Positions 24,321 to 35,381 of a DNA stretch of 64,000 bases are shown here, one piece after another. The notes under the pieces are model-generated. The model saw only the letters and a program-made list of their open reading frames with translations, was not told the origin of the DNA and ran no database searches. A program made the position numbers and the translations under genes. Within the stretch, counting starts at the first letter, position 1; each line of letters begins with the position of its first letter. This DNA is from Blasia pusilla (lineage: Eukaryota; Marchantiophyta; Marchantiopsida; Blasiales), in the NCBI GenBank assembly GCA_050084515.1, contig CM114271.1:62620001-62684000 (forward strand), read 5' to 3'.

Positions 24321-24602
24321 ATCTAGTAAGTCGGAATCAACCTAGCTTATGTAGTCCATACCAATGATTTTTTGTCTTAGGCGTGATGAAACCTTTCACG
24401 TACTCCTTGAAGTCGAGAATCCCCTAAACCACTTGTTGTGTTGGATTTGATGAGGTGAAGTTAAAAAATAATGTCGCAAGATCTTTCAAGGTGTATGCAT
24501 TGTGTCATCACAATGTTCTAAAAAACTTGTTTAACATAGCATCAACATCTTCGTGAGTGTGCCCCAGGATGAGAAAAGCCAAGTGAATCTCTTTGAATAC
24601 CT

Positions 24603-25640
24603 TGTCACGTCTTTTAGGATAGATCGGTGAGATCTAGTAGAGCGCCTTCTTGAGTAGTGGAGGATAGGCTCAATAGGTTGAGGATGACCTGATGAGGCCT
24701 CGGAAAACCTGAGAGAGCAGGTTTCCCCTTCGTTTCGGCTCATTTGGAGCCATATTAAGAAACTTACTATTTTAGGTAAGTACCATTTTGTGTATATGAT
24801 CAAATTTATATTTTTAGTAAGTGGCCCTTGACCTCCTACATCAGGTCAAGAGCCAAGGAGGTGACTTGGGAGCATAGGTTACCATGGAGAGAGCTTGGGA
24901 GAGGGGAGGGGTATACCTCAAGGAGAGAGAGCTTGAGAGCTCATTCTCTCTTTGTTGAACCTCTTGGCATGAGGCGGCGGAGCTATGGTCTTGCTTGTCT
25001 TGTGTATGTAACCCAAGCCTCTCATTAGGAGAGTGGGTTTGGTTTGACATTGAGAGAGACATGTGAGAGTGCACACATATAAGAATTATGGTGTTGGGAG
25101 AGAGATTGGATCTTATTTTACAAAGAGAGAATGAGTGAGTGAGTGAGAGAGCTTCATGGGGGAGTTTTCTGGTCACTCGTTAGTTTTGCAGGTTGGGGAT
25201 CGTATTCCCCATTCAGCGGTTCATGGGAGTGCTCACCGGAGCAAGAGCCACTTACTTGTGATGTTTCTTTTGCCAATTTTTTGTGTGGAAGAGTGGTGCG
25301 CGGAAGCGCTGCCCAATTTCTGATAGGGATTGAGTATGGGGGCAGGTTGCCCCATGCCAATGCTCTAAAAAGCACCATGAAGCTTGCTGATTTGTGTTCT
25401 TACATGTTTTATATTTTTTTTGGGAGAAATCAGCGCGGAAGCGCTGCCAAATTTTGTGTAGGAGAAAGAGACATTGGACTTTACAACAATCCCTATTTGT
25501 TTTTACTCGAATCTTTGATTCCAAATATTTTTTAATAATATTGTAGATTGTAAAGCTCTGCGTGCTATGCAATAAACAATGCGCAATTTGGAGTTGCGAG
25601 CAAAAAGTTATGGTCAATCTTGCAAAACTCTCATTGCTAT
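24603..25640 (+). mobile_element. LTR block R1 plus leader of the methyltransferase Gypsy family
   Basis: Starts TGTCACGTCTTTTAGGATAG, the same start as copy 2 (inverted, ending at 54204). It runs in parallel with 54204-53190 inverted: TCATTTGGAGCCATAT, a CTTGACCT/AGGTCAAG hairpin (24827-24834 / 24843-24850), GCATGAGGCGGCGGAGC, TGGGGATCGTATTCCC and GCGCGGAAGCGCTGCC-like words. After 25640 the match stops, so Gag and Pol are missing. Confidence 0.78.
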
Positions 25641-25689
25641 GCCATTTTTAGGGTTAAATTGTTCAAACCCTAAACCAGCCGGCGCGCCG

Positions 25690-25815
25690 CCGACGGCCGT
25701 TGCCGTCATAGTCACCGTCAATGGTCAACCGTCATCGTCAATAGTCAACCATCATTGTTGATGGTCAACCATCACTATCTACGGTCGGTCGTCACCATCA
25801 ACGGTGCATCATCCA
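25690..25815. repeat. GTCAAC/ATCGTC-rich simple repeat
   Basis: Imperfect repeats of a GTCAACC(A/G)TCAT-like unit follow a GC-rich stretch with GGCGCGCC. Confidence 0.6.
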
Positions 25816-25829
25816 CCGTCGACTGCTGC

Positions 25830-28080
25830 TGCTTGTAATGTATAATGAGTAACAGAATTGATCTTTTTACAGGAATTTAATGAGTTCGATCCCCAAGAGG
25901 ATCATTTTTTGGTGGAAAGAGAGATCAAAATTACAATTCTCTGGTAATAGTTGTATTCAAGTGGAATAATTTAGACTCAATGTTTTATCAATATCTTCGG
26001 ATCTTTCTTAGTACCATGGTTTCTTTTCTCAATTCTCTCTAGTGGAGTTGACAACACGCTCAGGTAAATTTCCTCTCGACATCAAGAAACCTCACAGAGA
26101 TCTCACAAAGAAAGCTGGCTTCTCCTACTATCGGAACTCAATCCGTCTTGGCAGGCTACTCTCTGTCAAATAGATTTCCTACAATTCCATGTTGATTATT
26201 CCATTGATGAGAAAGGTTCGCCTGATTCACTCTTCACTCTGCAGACCCAAAAATAATACTCAGACATAAGCATCACACATCAGAATGAAGGAATGAGTGC
26301 TTTATTACTCCATCAAGAATGAGAAAGCTTCAAAGTGTTAAACAAGCTTGCTCGGACCATTCTTACAGCATGAGGACTTTGTAAGAGAATGATAATGATA
26401 GCTACTTGCATGTTACTTAAATACTCTCTAAAGTAGGAGTGATCCAAAGATTCGAAGCGTTCTTGATGAAGTTGGTGTCTCTTCAACATTTGTAACTACC
26501 TAGATCTATGGTGCTCTTCTCTTTTCCTAAGATCCCTATGAATCCGCAGAACAAAACTATCATAACTACCTATCTGATACAAAGAGTTGCGCCTTTTCCT
26601 ATTCTAACTGTTCTAACTATGTGTTGCTTGAAATCACTGTCAGTCTTAGCCTCGCTTCGCTGCTAAGTCTAGACCTCTTTTTCTTCGCTTCAAGACGAAG
26701 CTCTTTCTCCTGATCTGAAGACGAAGTGCTCCATTCTTTGTTCTTGTTCCAAAGGCTTCGTTCTTCGTTCAAGAGCGAAGTACTTCTTTCTCTTCTTCTT
26801 CATGCTTCATTCAGGAGCGAAGCACTTCATACACAAGTTCTTAATAGAGCTTCGTTGTCTTTTCGAAGCTTCTTGCTGGGTCTTTAGACTTCATTATTGT
26901 ATCTCCTCTCCTCTCAGAAAAATCCTTGATTTTCTATCTCTCTACCTTGTCCTTGGAGCTTTGTGATTCACTTTAATCTTACTCATTCTTCTCCATAACC
27001 ATAATATCAAAATCATAGTGTATATACAAGTCTTCTTTGAATAAAAAGATGTAATTCTTCAAAAGTACAAAATTGTGGGTATCACATACCCCCTCCCTCA
27101 AATGTGAGCCGCCCTGGCGAATACTTCATGATGTTTCTTCTAATTCCATCAAAGTATCATCTAAACTATCAAACTCAGGTGTTGGTGCAAAAAGACCATG
27201 AATAGTGGAAGGTTTGTTGATAATTGGAATTGTAGAAGATTTCATTGGAGAAGATTTTTGAATTTGAGTTAATTATAATTAATTAATTATTTATTATTAA
27301 AGCCTTACCCATTCTTTATTTTTGGTTAAAATAAGATAAAATTTTAAAAAAATCAGGAATTCATGGACAAATTGGATAGGGGTCTACAAAGTTTCTAGTA
27401 AGAACATGCACTCATTTTGATCCAAAGTTTATCTCAAAATATTCTTCAAAAGTCCCTCACAATTAAAGCTTGAAAAAGAGAGTAAATGAGATACTTCTAA
27501 ATTAATATGTAATTTCCCTTACAAAATTAACTTGAAATTTAAGTTAAAAATATTTTTTGAAAATTTAAATTTTTTTTCTTTTTTTCATAATGATTAAAAA
27601 ACCTCTTTTCTATTCAAATCTTAGCTAAGCAAGCTAACGCGCTTACTAGTATAATACGGTCGAAGTTTGAAATACGATGTCATGAGAGTCGGATAAGATC
27701 GTTGGATCGTTGGACGAACATGCGAGTGGATTTGTTTGACGAACATGGAGGAGGAGGACTATGGCGGAGGAGATGGAGGGACGTATAGAATTTTGCTTGT
27801 AACTATTTCCATGGTGATCCAATATTTTCAATCTAAGGCCCAATGTGTTCATCTTCTCAAGCTTGATCTTTTTTTCCCCCTTAAGATTGAGTTTCCCAAA
27901 GTTCTTGGGATCTTTGGACCTCCTTCTCTCCTAAATGTGCTCATAGATTCCTATACGCAATTTCAAACATAGCACTCTCCTTATAGAGTGATACCGGGTT
28001 ACCATTGGTTTAAGGGATTCCTCTTGCTTTTCTGGATCTTTTGATACGGGTTGGGCCCAACATTATGAACTCATTCCCTC
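25830..28080. other. Intergenic stretch without recognised genes
   Basis: 26640-26900 is full of GAAGC/CTTCG words such as AGCGAAGTACTTC, a locally self-complementary low-complexity stretch. No domain-bearing ORF was seen. Confidence 0.45.
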
Positions 28081-28547
28081 ATAGGGGTCATTGGTGGGTG
28101 GCTCACTTATTCCTCACATCCTCTTTTTTGGTGTTTCCAATTTCTTTCATAAATTTCTTCTGGAATGTCGGTTTTTGACGTGTTTGGGCTTGTTTCGATC
28201 GTCTGGACGAGCTCGTTCTTTTGATATCAAGCTGGTTTCCTATTTTTTCTTCCTTCTCTGTAGGCGCCTATTTTTGTGTACGGGTTTGTTTTAGGTCAAT
28301 TCCTCCCAAAAGTCTTCCTTGCTCTTCCAACTCCTTACCTTACTGTTTCGCCCCTACATACGTTTGCCATCTCCTTAAGGACATTAGAAATTCATATTCT
28401 TGAGCCACCTCTTCCGATACCATATAGATCACTTTTCCTTTTCAATTGCTTTTTATATTTTTCTTATAGTAACTTTCAATCATAAATTCGGTATTGCCTA
28501 ATCTTCATCTCTCCATCTAAATTTCTTTTGGACGGATTCCACTACTT

Positions 28548-30355
28548 TTGCTTTGCTCGTTATCCTCATGCTTTCTCCCAACCACGTTTCATATGTATTT
28601 TCGTGTCTTCGATGACTTGCCTACCTTTACTTCTATGTCATCAGAGATGGAGTTGGATTCTCCATCTACTCGCTTATTTGGTTTTACACGCCCTCCTACA
28701 GCCGTAACCTCTCCCCCTAGTTCACCTCCTCATCGTAGATCTCGCCATTTTCCTCGAGATGCTAATACACCCATTACACTCGCTACATTTCTTCCGGATT
28801 CTTCTCTTCTCCCTTCTCTGCCTTGTCCTCTTGAGCCTAATCTTGATCCATTATTACCGAATCCTTCTACTTTGCCATCCCCACATATCTCATCTATGCC
28901 CTTGCTTCCAACTCCCATCTATTCAACCCGAATATCCCCTCTTCTTCCTCCTCCTTCCCCAACCTACTTACCCACTCATCGTCGGCCATCACCACCTCTT
29001 GCACCTCCTACTTCCTCTCCACGTAACCCTTCTACTTCTCTATTTGTACCAAAGGTTCGTTACATACCTTATGGTAAGGAGTTTGCTCCTAATGGCATCA
29101 AAAGACATCAGCGGTATTGTCGATCCATGCATGGGCCTTCAATCCCTAACCCGATACCACCTCCTACTGCACTTCCCATAACAATTCCTTGGACATGGTT
29201 AAGCCAAATTGATCTCCTTCGCTCTTTCCATCCAGGTCTTCCTCGTCCTAGACTCTACACTCGCATTCCTATTGCTCTTCGCCCAATCACCCAACAAGCT
29301 CTGCTTTTCCCATTAGAAAGGTTAGCGTGTGACCCCAGAGATATAAATTCTTGGTATCTCCTATTACTCTTCCCACAATGGGTTTTAGTCCTCCCTCCAA
29401 GGGATGGTGCAACGGGTCATCGTGAAACCTCCACACGTATTCAACGCTTTATGTCTGGGGATTGGGAGAATCTTCAGAATGAGCATGTACTTCGAGCAGA
29501 GACCTTAGCTGCGGCTCATCCCACTCAACATGCCAATCATGGGAGGCCTTCAATACAACAACGCCTTCGACGAAGTCTACTTTTGGGGCAGGTTGGTGAT
29601 TTTTCACGTGCAACTCGAGCATTGGGTCCTCTTTCTCCGGCGGTTCCAAGTGCAAAAATAGTGGCTCTCTTAGAAGCTCTTCATCCTCCTTCAAGTGGTG
29701 ATGCTCCATCTTTTGTGGAAGACTATATAGCAGACCTTGACTTGGAGCTTGACTTGGAAGTTTTCACAAGGGCTTTTTTGCATACTCCTCGCTTATCAGC
29801 AAGCAGGCTATCATGGATGGTTTTTGAGCATCTCCGCGATTGCTTTATCCCAGCAGATTTAGCAAGTGGCTTTGTCTCTGTATATAAGGTGTGTGCACAT
29901 ATGGCGGCATGTCGTCTCCACTCTTGATATTCATCCAAATTGGGTAGCAATTCAAGTCAATGTGGCTAACGCATTGAATTCAGTTTCTCGTGCGGCCATC
30001 TTTGAGGAGTTACGTTGTGCAGGAGGACAACTTGCGAGCCTCATACCATTTTTTTGCTCCTTCTATGCCTATGATACGCCCACTATCTATTCCCATCATG
30101 CTACTTCTGGGGAATGTAGTATTCTACAATCGGCTTGTGGCACACGTCAAGGTGATCCCATGGGGGGCCCACTCTTTGCCATTGCCCATTTTCGTGCCCT
30201 TCAAGCATCAGGGCAAGCATTTCCATCTTGTCTTTTCCCTTCTATTGCTGATGACACTCACATTATAGGTCCTCCTTCTGAAGTGGTTCCTGCTTAAACC
30301 CATTTCGTGGAGCAACTCTCTTTCTTAAACATTAAAGTCCAACCTAGTAAATATG
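28548..30355 (+). pseudogene. LINE-like ORF with reverse-transcriptase fragment
   Basis: 28548-29927 (459 codons) begins with a Pro/Ser/Thr-rich region, then a segment with WYLLLLFPQWVL and VALLEALHPPSSG, typical of the region before the RT in QGDP-type non-LTR elements. 29866-30297, in another frame, holds RT motifs: NVANALNSVSR (motif A), GTRQGDPMGGPLFA (motif B) and IADDTHIIGP (motif C). The motif A Asp expected before ANA(F/L)N is Asn here, so the RT should be inactive. About 80-100 residues expected between the two parts (fingers region) are missing, so an internal deletion joined them out of frame. A TAA at 30295 and truncation near 30355 end the copy. Confidence 0.75.
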
Positions 30356-30384
30356 GAGTATGAGCCAGTATGAGCCAATTAGCT

Positions 30385-30545
30385 TCATACTGAGTGGGGG
30401 AGAGAGGAGGGGGGCGTTTTCGTATAGTAAAATCAGCCAGTATGTAAACTCCTTCCTCGTTAAGTGTTAGATAGAGTTTTATTAGTAGTAAGTAAATTAG
30501 CTTAGAAAAGGGAAATCCCCATGTCGTATAGTGAAGGTGAACTCT
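30385..30545 (+). mobile_element. Polypurine tract and LTR start, family R4
   Basis: A purine run (GGGGGAGAGAGGAGGGGGG, about 30396-30414) is followed by CGTATAGTAAAATCAGCCAGTATGTAAA. The next 100 bases match 38600-38697 inverted. This looks like the PPT and first part of a 3' LTR, cut short near 30545. Confidence 0.65.
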
Positions 30546-30559
30546 AAGGTGCTTGTCCA

Positions 30560-30832
30560 TCCGTCAAAACCCGTATCAGAGATGTGATAATTGAGCAAAA
30601 TTTCTTTGTTTAGAATGGAGCTGCTTATCCTGTGATTCTTGGGCAACCTTACATCACAGCATCTAGAATGAAGACCAAAGTCATGGATGATGGGTCTCAT
30701 TATGCCCGTATTAGAAGTCAGGATGGAACAAGATCAGTTCAATTCCTTACTGTACGAGTAGGTCATGAAAGGAATAGAGAGAAGTTGAGAGATGGTCCTA
30801 TGAAGGTAGAGAAAGAGTTTTCGGATTTTTAG
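30560..30832 (+). pseudogene. Retropepsin C-terminal fragment of a Gypsy element
   Basis: PVILGQPYITASRMKTKV is the end of an aspartic protease domain (the ILG-P flap-side motif), followed by VQFLTVRVGHERNR. The active-site DSG/DTG part is absent. The upstream frame carries a TAG where a Gln codon is likely. The fragment ends at 30832, 26 bases before the methyltransferase ORF. It may belong to another element joined here, because the protease of copy 2 has a different sequence. Confidence 0.6.
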
Positions 30833-30858
30833 TTAGCACTCTTGTAGAGCGGAAATAT

Positions 30859-31854
30859 GTGGGTGCAGAGAAAAGAAAGAGTCTTCCGCTAGCAGAAGGG
30901 GAAGAATCATATATGTTTAGGTGTGGCCTTTATGTGGAGAGAGATAAGACCGCGCGGCGAGTATCATTACGTCGCGTGGTGAGATTGGTCCAGAGGTATC
31001 TTGAGTTGTTGCCGGTATCTGCAGTACGGGGATATCAGCATACGCTACCCGTCGACATCTCTTTGGTGGGGGCGCAGGATCTGGATAGAGTTGGCACCAT
31101 TCATTTGGTGATTGCTGGATGGCCATGTCAGGGTCATTCATCAGCTGGCCAAGGATTTGGATTGCAGGATCAGAGGTCAGGGATGTTTTGGGAGATGCTG
31201 CGAGTAGTACGACACTTGCAGGAGGGTCAGATATGTTCTCGAGCGTATATTTTGGAGAACGTGCCGTTGTTGGGAGACACTCGTGCACGTGTGATGACAA
31301 ATATGCATCAGGTGAGGTCCTGGTTGGGACCTGCTGTGTTGTTAGATACAACGAGAGTTGGATCACCTGCCCATCGTCCACGCATGTGGTGGATGAACCT
31401 GATACCATCAGATGTACTAAGTCGAGCATACGGTGGAGTCCAGAGAGCACCACATCTCACAATGGATGCTATTTTGGGCTCAGGGTGTCGATCTCAGGTG
31501 GTGACACGGGATGATAGACCACCGTTGGCCATGGCCAATAGGGTGGGGGAGTTGAGGGCAGCCTTACCTACGTTGGTGAGCTTCCCTGCATCCCATACCT
31601 TTTGTCAAGGAGGGCCAGGCATGATTTGGGATGAGGAGACCGAAGCATTGGAGGAGCCTACAACAGATGAGCGCGAGCGCGCCATGGGGTTCACTACCAG
31701 TACTACGGTCGTGCTAGGGATGATTGAGGCATCCCGGAGACAAGTGTTGGGGCAGGCAATGGACCTCAACTGTCTCACATGGATAGTCAGCCTAGGTATG
31801 GCTAAGCAGAGACGGATACGAGTGTCATCCATGCCGTCACGTCCACGAGTTTGA
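30859..31854 (+). CDS. Retrotransposon-borne C5 cytosine DNA methyltransferase, copy 1 (5'-truncated)
   Basis: An open 331-residue frame. Seen in order: a short LYVE stretch (part of motif II), LVIAGWPCQGHSSAG with the catalytic Cys (motif IV, about residues 86-95), FWEMLRVVRHLQ, ILENVP (motif VI), SPAHRPRMWW (motif VIII), then DERERAMGF and RRQVLGQAMDL (motifs IX-X). The enzyme would transfer a methyl group from S-adenosylmethionine to cytosine C5. Linear motif order excludes the permuted plant DRM type; AHR-R-(Y/M)-W resembles DNMT3, GWPCQ resembles the bacterial/DNMT1 style. Motif I, which binds the cofactor, is missing because the frame starts with foreign sequence (residues 1-20), so this copy should be inactive. 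Reverse transcriptase of the same element follows on the same strand. Confidence 0.9.
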   Translation: MGAEKRKSLPLAEGEESYMFRCGLYVERDKTARRVSLRRVVRLVQRYLELLPVSAVRGYQHTLPVDISLVGAQDLDRVGTIHLVIAGWPCQGHSSAGQGFGLQDQRSGMFWEMLRVVRHLQEGQICSRAYILENVPLLGDTRARVMTNMHQVRSWLGPAVLLDTTRVGSPAHRPRMWWMNLIPSDVLSRAYGGVQRAPHLTMDAILGSGCRSQVVTRDDRPPLAMANRVGELRAALPTLVSFPASHTFCQGGPGMIWDEETEALEEPTTDERERAMGFTTSTTVVLGMIEASRRQVLGQAMDLNCLTWIVSLGMAKQRRIRVSSMPSRPRV

Positions 31855-32089
31855 CCATTGCCTCGAGTGGTCACAGGCATTGGGGGCGAGACGAGGAGAG
31901 ATAGGCACCCATGGACTTCTGGGGGGCGTCGTTCGGCGAGAGAGTGCAAAGCGGCTAGAGTAGCACATGTTCATTTTTGGATGTGGAGCATGGTGTAGGA
32001 GGTCGAGTGGAGTGGTCATTGCGGAGGTGGCTAGGGTTGCTACATAGCAACCAAAGCCGGAGGTTGCGTGCTCTCCGAGTGAGGTCACG

Positions 32090-33010
32090 ATGGAGACTTG
32101 GGAGCCTGTGATAGGTCTCAAATTGATAGGAGGAGAGCGACGGCAAGTTCATAGGTTTCTGAGAGGGCATGTTAGTTGTTTTGCCTTCAGTATGAGAGAC
32201 TTGGGTACGCTGAAGGGTCCCAGGATACGGATTGAGTTGGCTAGTGATACGTTGATCTTTCGTCGACCCTACAGGTATTCTGATATGGAGCGAGCCTTGA
32301 TTCAGAGGAGGAGTCATGACTTGTTGGAGGCAGGACTTGTGGAGTTATCACATCGGGAGTATGCATCTACCACAGTCATGCCGGCGAAGAAGGATATGTA
32401 TGGCAATTGGACGGATAGGCGTATGTGTGGAGATTACCGTCCTATCAACCAACAGACGAGGTCAAATCGGTATGCCATGCCTACTCTTGAGGAGATCTTT
32501 GATGCGGTAGGGCATGCAAAGATCTTCAGTACTTTAGATCTCCGTGCTGGCTATCATCGCTTCCTATCAGGTTGGAGGACAAGGAGAAGACAACATTGCA
32601 GGGGATAGATCGGTTCGGGAGAGATTGCTTGTATCAATGGTGGTTCTTACCATTTGGGTTGAAGAACGCGCTGCGCAGAGTTTAGAGAGTGATGGATAGT
32701 GATGGATAGGATTTTGGTTACAATGCTTGGATTTTTATGCGATGTTACATAGATGATATTCTTATCTTGATTCCACGGTTGAGAGCATGAGCGACACTTG
32801 GAGGAGGTGTTTCGGCGATTGCGATTACATGGACGGAGTTACATCCGGCAAGTGCAGATTCTTTCAGAGCAGATTGAGTACTTGGGACACACCATATACC
32901 CGAGTGGGTTAGGCGTTCAGCAGACGAAGATAGAGGCTATTGCGCAGATTCCACGCCCTACAGATGTGAGTCGAGTCCGAGCATTTCTTGGATTGGCAAA
33001 CTTCTATTGA
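32090..33010 (+). pseudogene. Gypsy reverse transcriptase, copy 1
   Basis: 32090-32608 begins WEPVIGLKLIGGERR and runs through FRRPYRYSDMERALIQ, AGLVELSHREYAST, RMCGDYRPIN and FSTLDLRAGYH, the fingers and motif A of Ty3/Gypsy RT. A frameshift near 32560 follows. YIDDILIL (about 32749-32772) is the catalytic motif C and is intact. 32798-33010, in another frame, has EYLGHTIYPSGLGV and RAFLGLANFY, the thumb/connection region. At least three frame breaks make it a pseudogene. Confidence 0.9.
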
Positions 33011-33075
33011 CCGTATGTCAAGGGTTTTAGTGCGATCGCAAAGTCTTTGACCTTGTTGACGAGACTTCATCAGGT

Positions 33076-33560
33076 TTGGTTGTGGGAGATGATCGGAGCG
33101 AGCATTTCAGGAGCTCAGGGACAAAGTTGAGCGTCCTCACCCATTTTCTGAGAGACCGGTTAGGGTCGCCCCATTCGATTACATACGGTTGGAGCATGTT
33201 GGGTCTAGGAGCAGTGCTTACTCAGAGGGATGACGAGGAGAGGGAGTTCGTTGTGGCTTACGCGAGCCGATCGAACAATATTGCAGAGGCGAAGTACAAC
33301 TCCTACGAGGGAGAGTGCTTGGCTGCAGTGTGGGCCGTGGCACATTTCAGGTGCTATTTATTTGGCAACCCTTTCACACTTATCACTGATCATCAGCCGT
33401 TGAGGTGGTTGATGGAGTCCGACAAGCTTACGGGAAAGCTTGCCAGGTGGGCTCTATTACTACACGAGTATGAGTTTCAGGTGGTTCATAGGCCAGGTCG
33501 GCTGAACCAGGATGCGGATGGGTTGAGTCGTAACCCATGTCCGAGTCAGAGAGACGACAA
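33076..33560 (+). pseudogene. Gypsy RNase H, copy 1
   Basis: First part of an open 299-residue frame (33076-33975). LGAVLTQRDDEEREFVVAYASR, YNSYEGECLAAVWAVAHF, TDHQPLRWLM and LNQDADGLSRNP are the signature stretches of Ty3/Gypsy RNase H, which removes the RNA strand during reverse transcription. The start of the domain is scrambled by a frameshift before 33076. Confidence 0.88.
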
Positions 33561-34737
33561 AGGAGCTCGATGGCACGGAGAGAGTGATGAGGAGATGGTG
33601 CCCATGTGGCATGCATCTGCCTGTCTTTGTTGGTTGACTATGGCAGGTCAGCCACAGGTGATGACTCCAGTGGTGGGGTTGGATGATGAGTCTTTGGATG
33701 CGGAGGTTAGTGAGGAGGCGACAGGTGGTCGTGATATCCATGACGACGTGGAGGTTGTGGAGTTCTTGGGCACTGGCGTCATTGCGAGTACAGTGAGTGC
33801 TAGGGAGCGGGATCAGATGCTACAGAGAGCCAAGAGGTTCAGGTGGGAGGGGACTCACATTTTGCGGGTATGGGGAGATGGTAGGATACGAGTGGTACCT
33901 CATCCTTCCCAGCGAGCATGTGTAGTGCGACATGCCCATGAGGAGTTGGGACATTTCGGAGTAAAGCGTACCTAGAGCTTACTTCAGGTTCAGTATTGGT
34001 GGCGCGGCATGCATACTGGGGTACAACAATTTGTGGCTAGATGTATGGTATATGACAGAGTGCAAGCATCCTTCAATGCTCTCACTCCGCAGTTACATCC
34101 TTTGCCGATTATGGGTTTAGGTTATCAGTGGAGTTTAGACTTTGCGGGACCTTTGCCATTGACGGGACATCATCATAGGTACGTGTTGGTCATGGTGGAG
34201 CATTTCTCCAAGTGGATAGAGTTGGTGGCACTACCAGACAAGGCGAGCGAGGGAACAGCTTATGCGTTTCTAGATCGTGTGCTTAGTCACTTTGGTGCAC
34301 CGGCGGAGGTGTTGACTGACCAGGGTACCGAGTTCAGGGGAGAGTTTCAGGCCTTGTGTGATCAGGCGCTGATAGATCACCGCACCACATCCACAGATCA
34401 TCCTAAGGCGGATGGGTTGGCGGAGAGAGTGGTACAGACGGTGAAGAGAGTATTGCGCAAGTATGGCTTGCAGCGGGGACAGTTTAGGGAGTGGGACCTG
34501 CAGTTGCCATGGTTGGCTATGGGTTATCGCTTTAGTGGGCAGGCATCCTTGGCGTCATTTTCACCGTACTTTTTGCTCTTTGGGAGAGAGCCAGATTTAC
34601 CTGCAGCAATTCGACGTGACATGGCGGAGGTGTTAGATCTTGATGATCCAGATGTGTGGGTAAAAGCATGTTCTCAGAGGGCAGAAGTTTTTCGTAGAGT
34701 TATGCCTATAGCCTTTGAGAACTTAGCTATTGCCTAG
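33561..34737 (+). pseudogene. Gypsy integrase, copy 1
   Basis: HAHEELGHFG and ARCMVYD form the zinc-binding HHCC domain, with the last Cys changed to Tyr. A TAG at about 33973 separates it from 34009-34737. The core shows WSLDFAGPLP (first Asp), VLTDQGTEFRG (second Asp) and DGLAERVVQTVKR (Glu), the DDE triad. WLAMGYRFS and REPDLP follow, as is usual for Gypsy integrases. A TAG at 34735 (IA*HR) stands where copy 2 has CAA (Gln). Confidence 0.9.
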
Positions 34738-35180
34738 CATAGAGATACATTGAGGTACGCGACCATTCGTGGAGGAGGTTATCATTTAGGGATTAGGAGG
34801 TTTCATCCTGGAGATTACGTGTATTTACAGCAAGCGGCACCCACGACGCTAGATGTCCTTTCGCAAGGCGCACGATCCTACGTGTGCGCGAGGTATTACC
34901 GACCGGAGTCCTCATGTTGGAGGGACGGGATGGTATGGTTTGGAAGGATCATGTGCGCAATTGTGCGCCATGTCATCTTTCGAATGGTGGATCTGAGCTT
35001 GGCAGTGGTACTTGCAGGCTTGAGGTGTATGTTGTGCGGATCTGCGGGGGTGCAACCACCATGTTGGTATGTGATGGTTGTTCTTGAGGGTGGCATATAT
35101 CATCTCTCACCCCCCCTCTTGATGTGGTTCCCACGGGACGATGGATGTGTCCGACATGTGTATAGGGTAATAGGTCATGT
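34738..35180 (+). pseudogene. Integrase C-terminal region with PHD finger, copy 1
   Basis: 34750-34860 encodes RYATIRGGGYH and FHPGDYVYLQQ, the integrase C-terminal beta domain. Further on, across frames, comes a C4HC3 zinc finger: CMLCGSAG (35028-35050), MLVCDGC (about 35062-35082), GWH (35092-35100), PPL and VP-GRWMCPTC (to about 35160). That spacing and the CDGC...GWH...PPL...W-CP-C pattern define a PHD finger, a reader of histone H3 tails. A frameshift and a TGA (from CGA) break it here; the same module is recognisable in copies 2 and 3. Confidence 0.78.
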
Positions 35181-35230
35181 CAGAGAGATGTGATATTTTC
35201 TATCTGGAGTTGGGGGGATCCAATTGCCAG

Positions 35231-35379
35231 CTAGGGGGGCGGTTGTGTGATCTCCATGTATATGTATGAGTTGATTTTTGAACATGTGATGATCGACCCG
35301 TGTGTGGGGAAGATTGGTGTTGTGTGGTGTAGATATGACCAGCGATGTATGTTGTCTAGCGATATGTATGCGCACGACA
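35231..35379 (+). repeat. Polypurine tract and R0 block, copy 1
   Basis: CTAGGGGGGCGG is a PPT-like purine run. The following block, ending GCGATATGTATGCGCACGACA, is the R0 block that also follows the PPT in copies 2 and 3. Confidence 0.7.
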
Positions 35380-35381
35380 GC

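Noticed and set aside
28730-29710. Minus-strand ORFs opposite the LINE-like gene
   Set aside because: They are shadows of the Pro/Ser-rich plus-strand frame, with no motif of their own.
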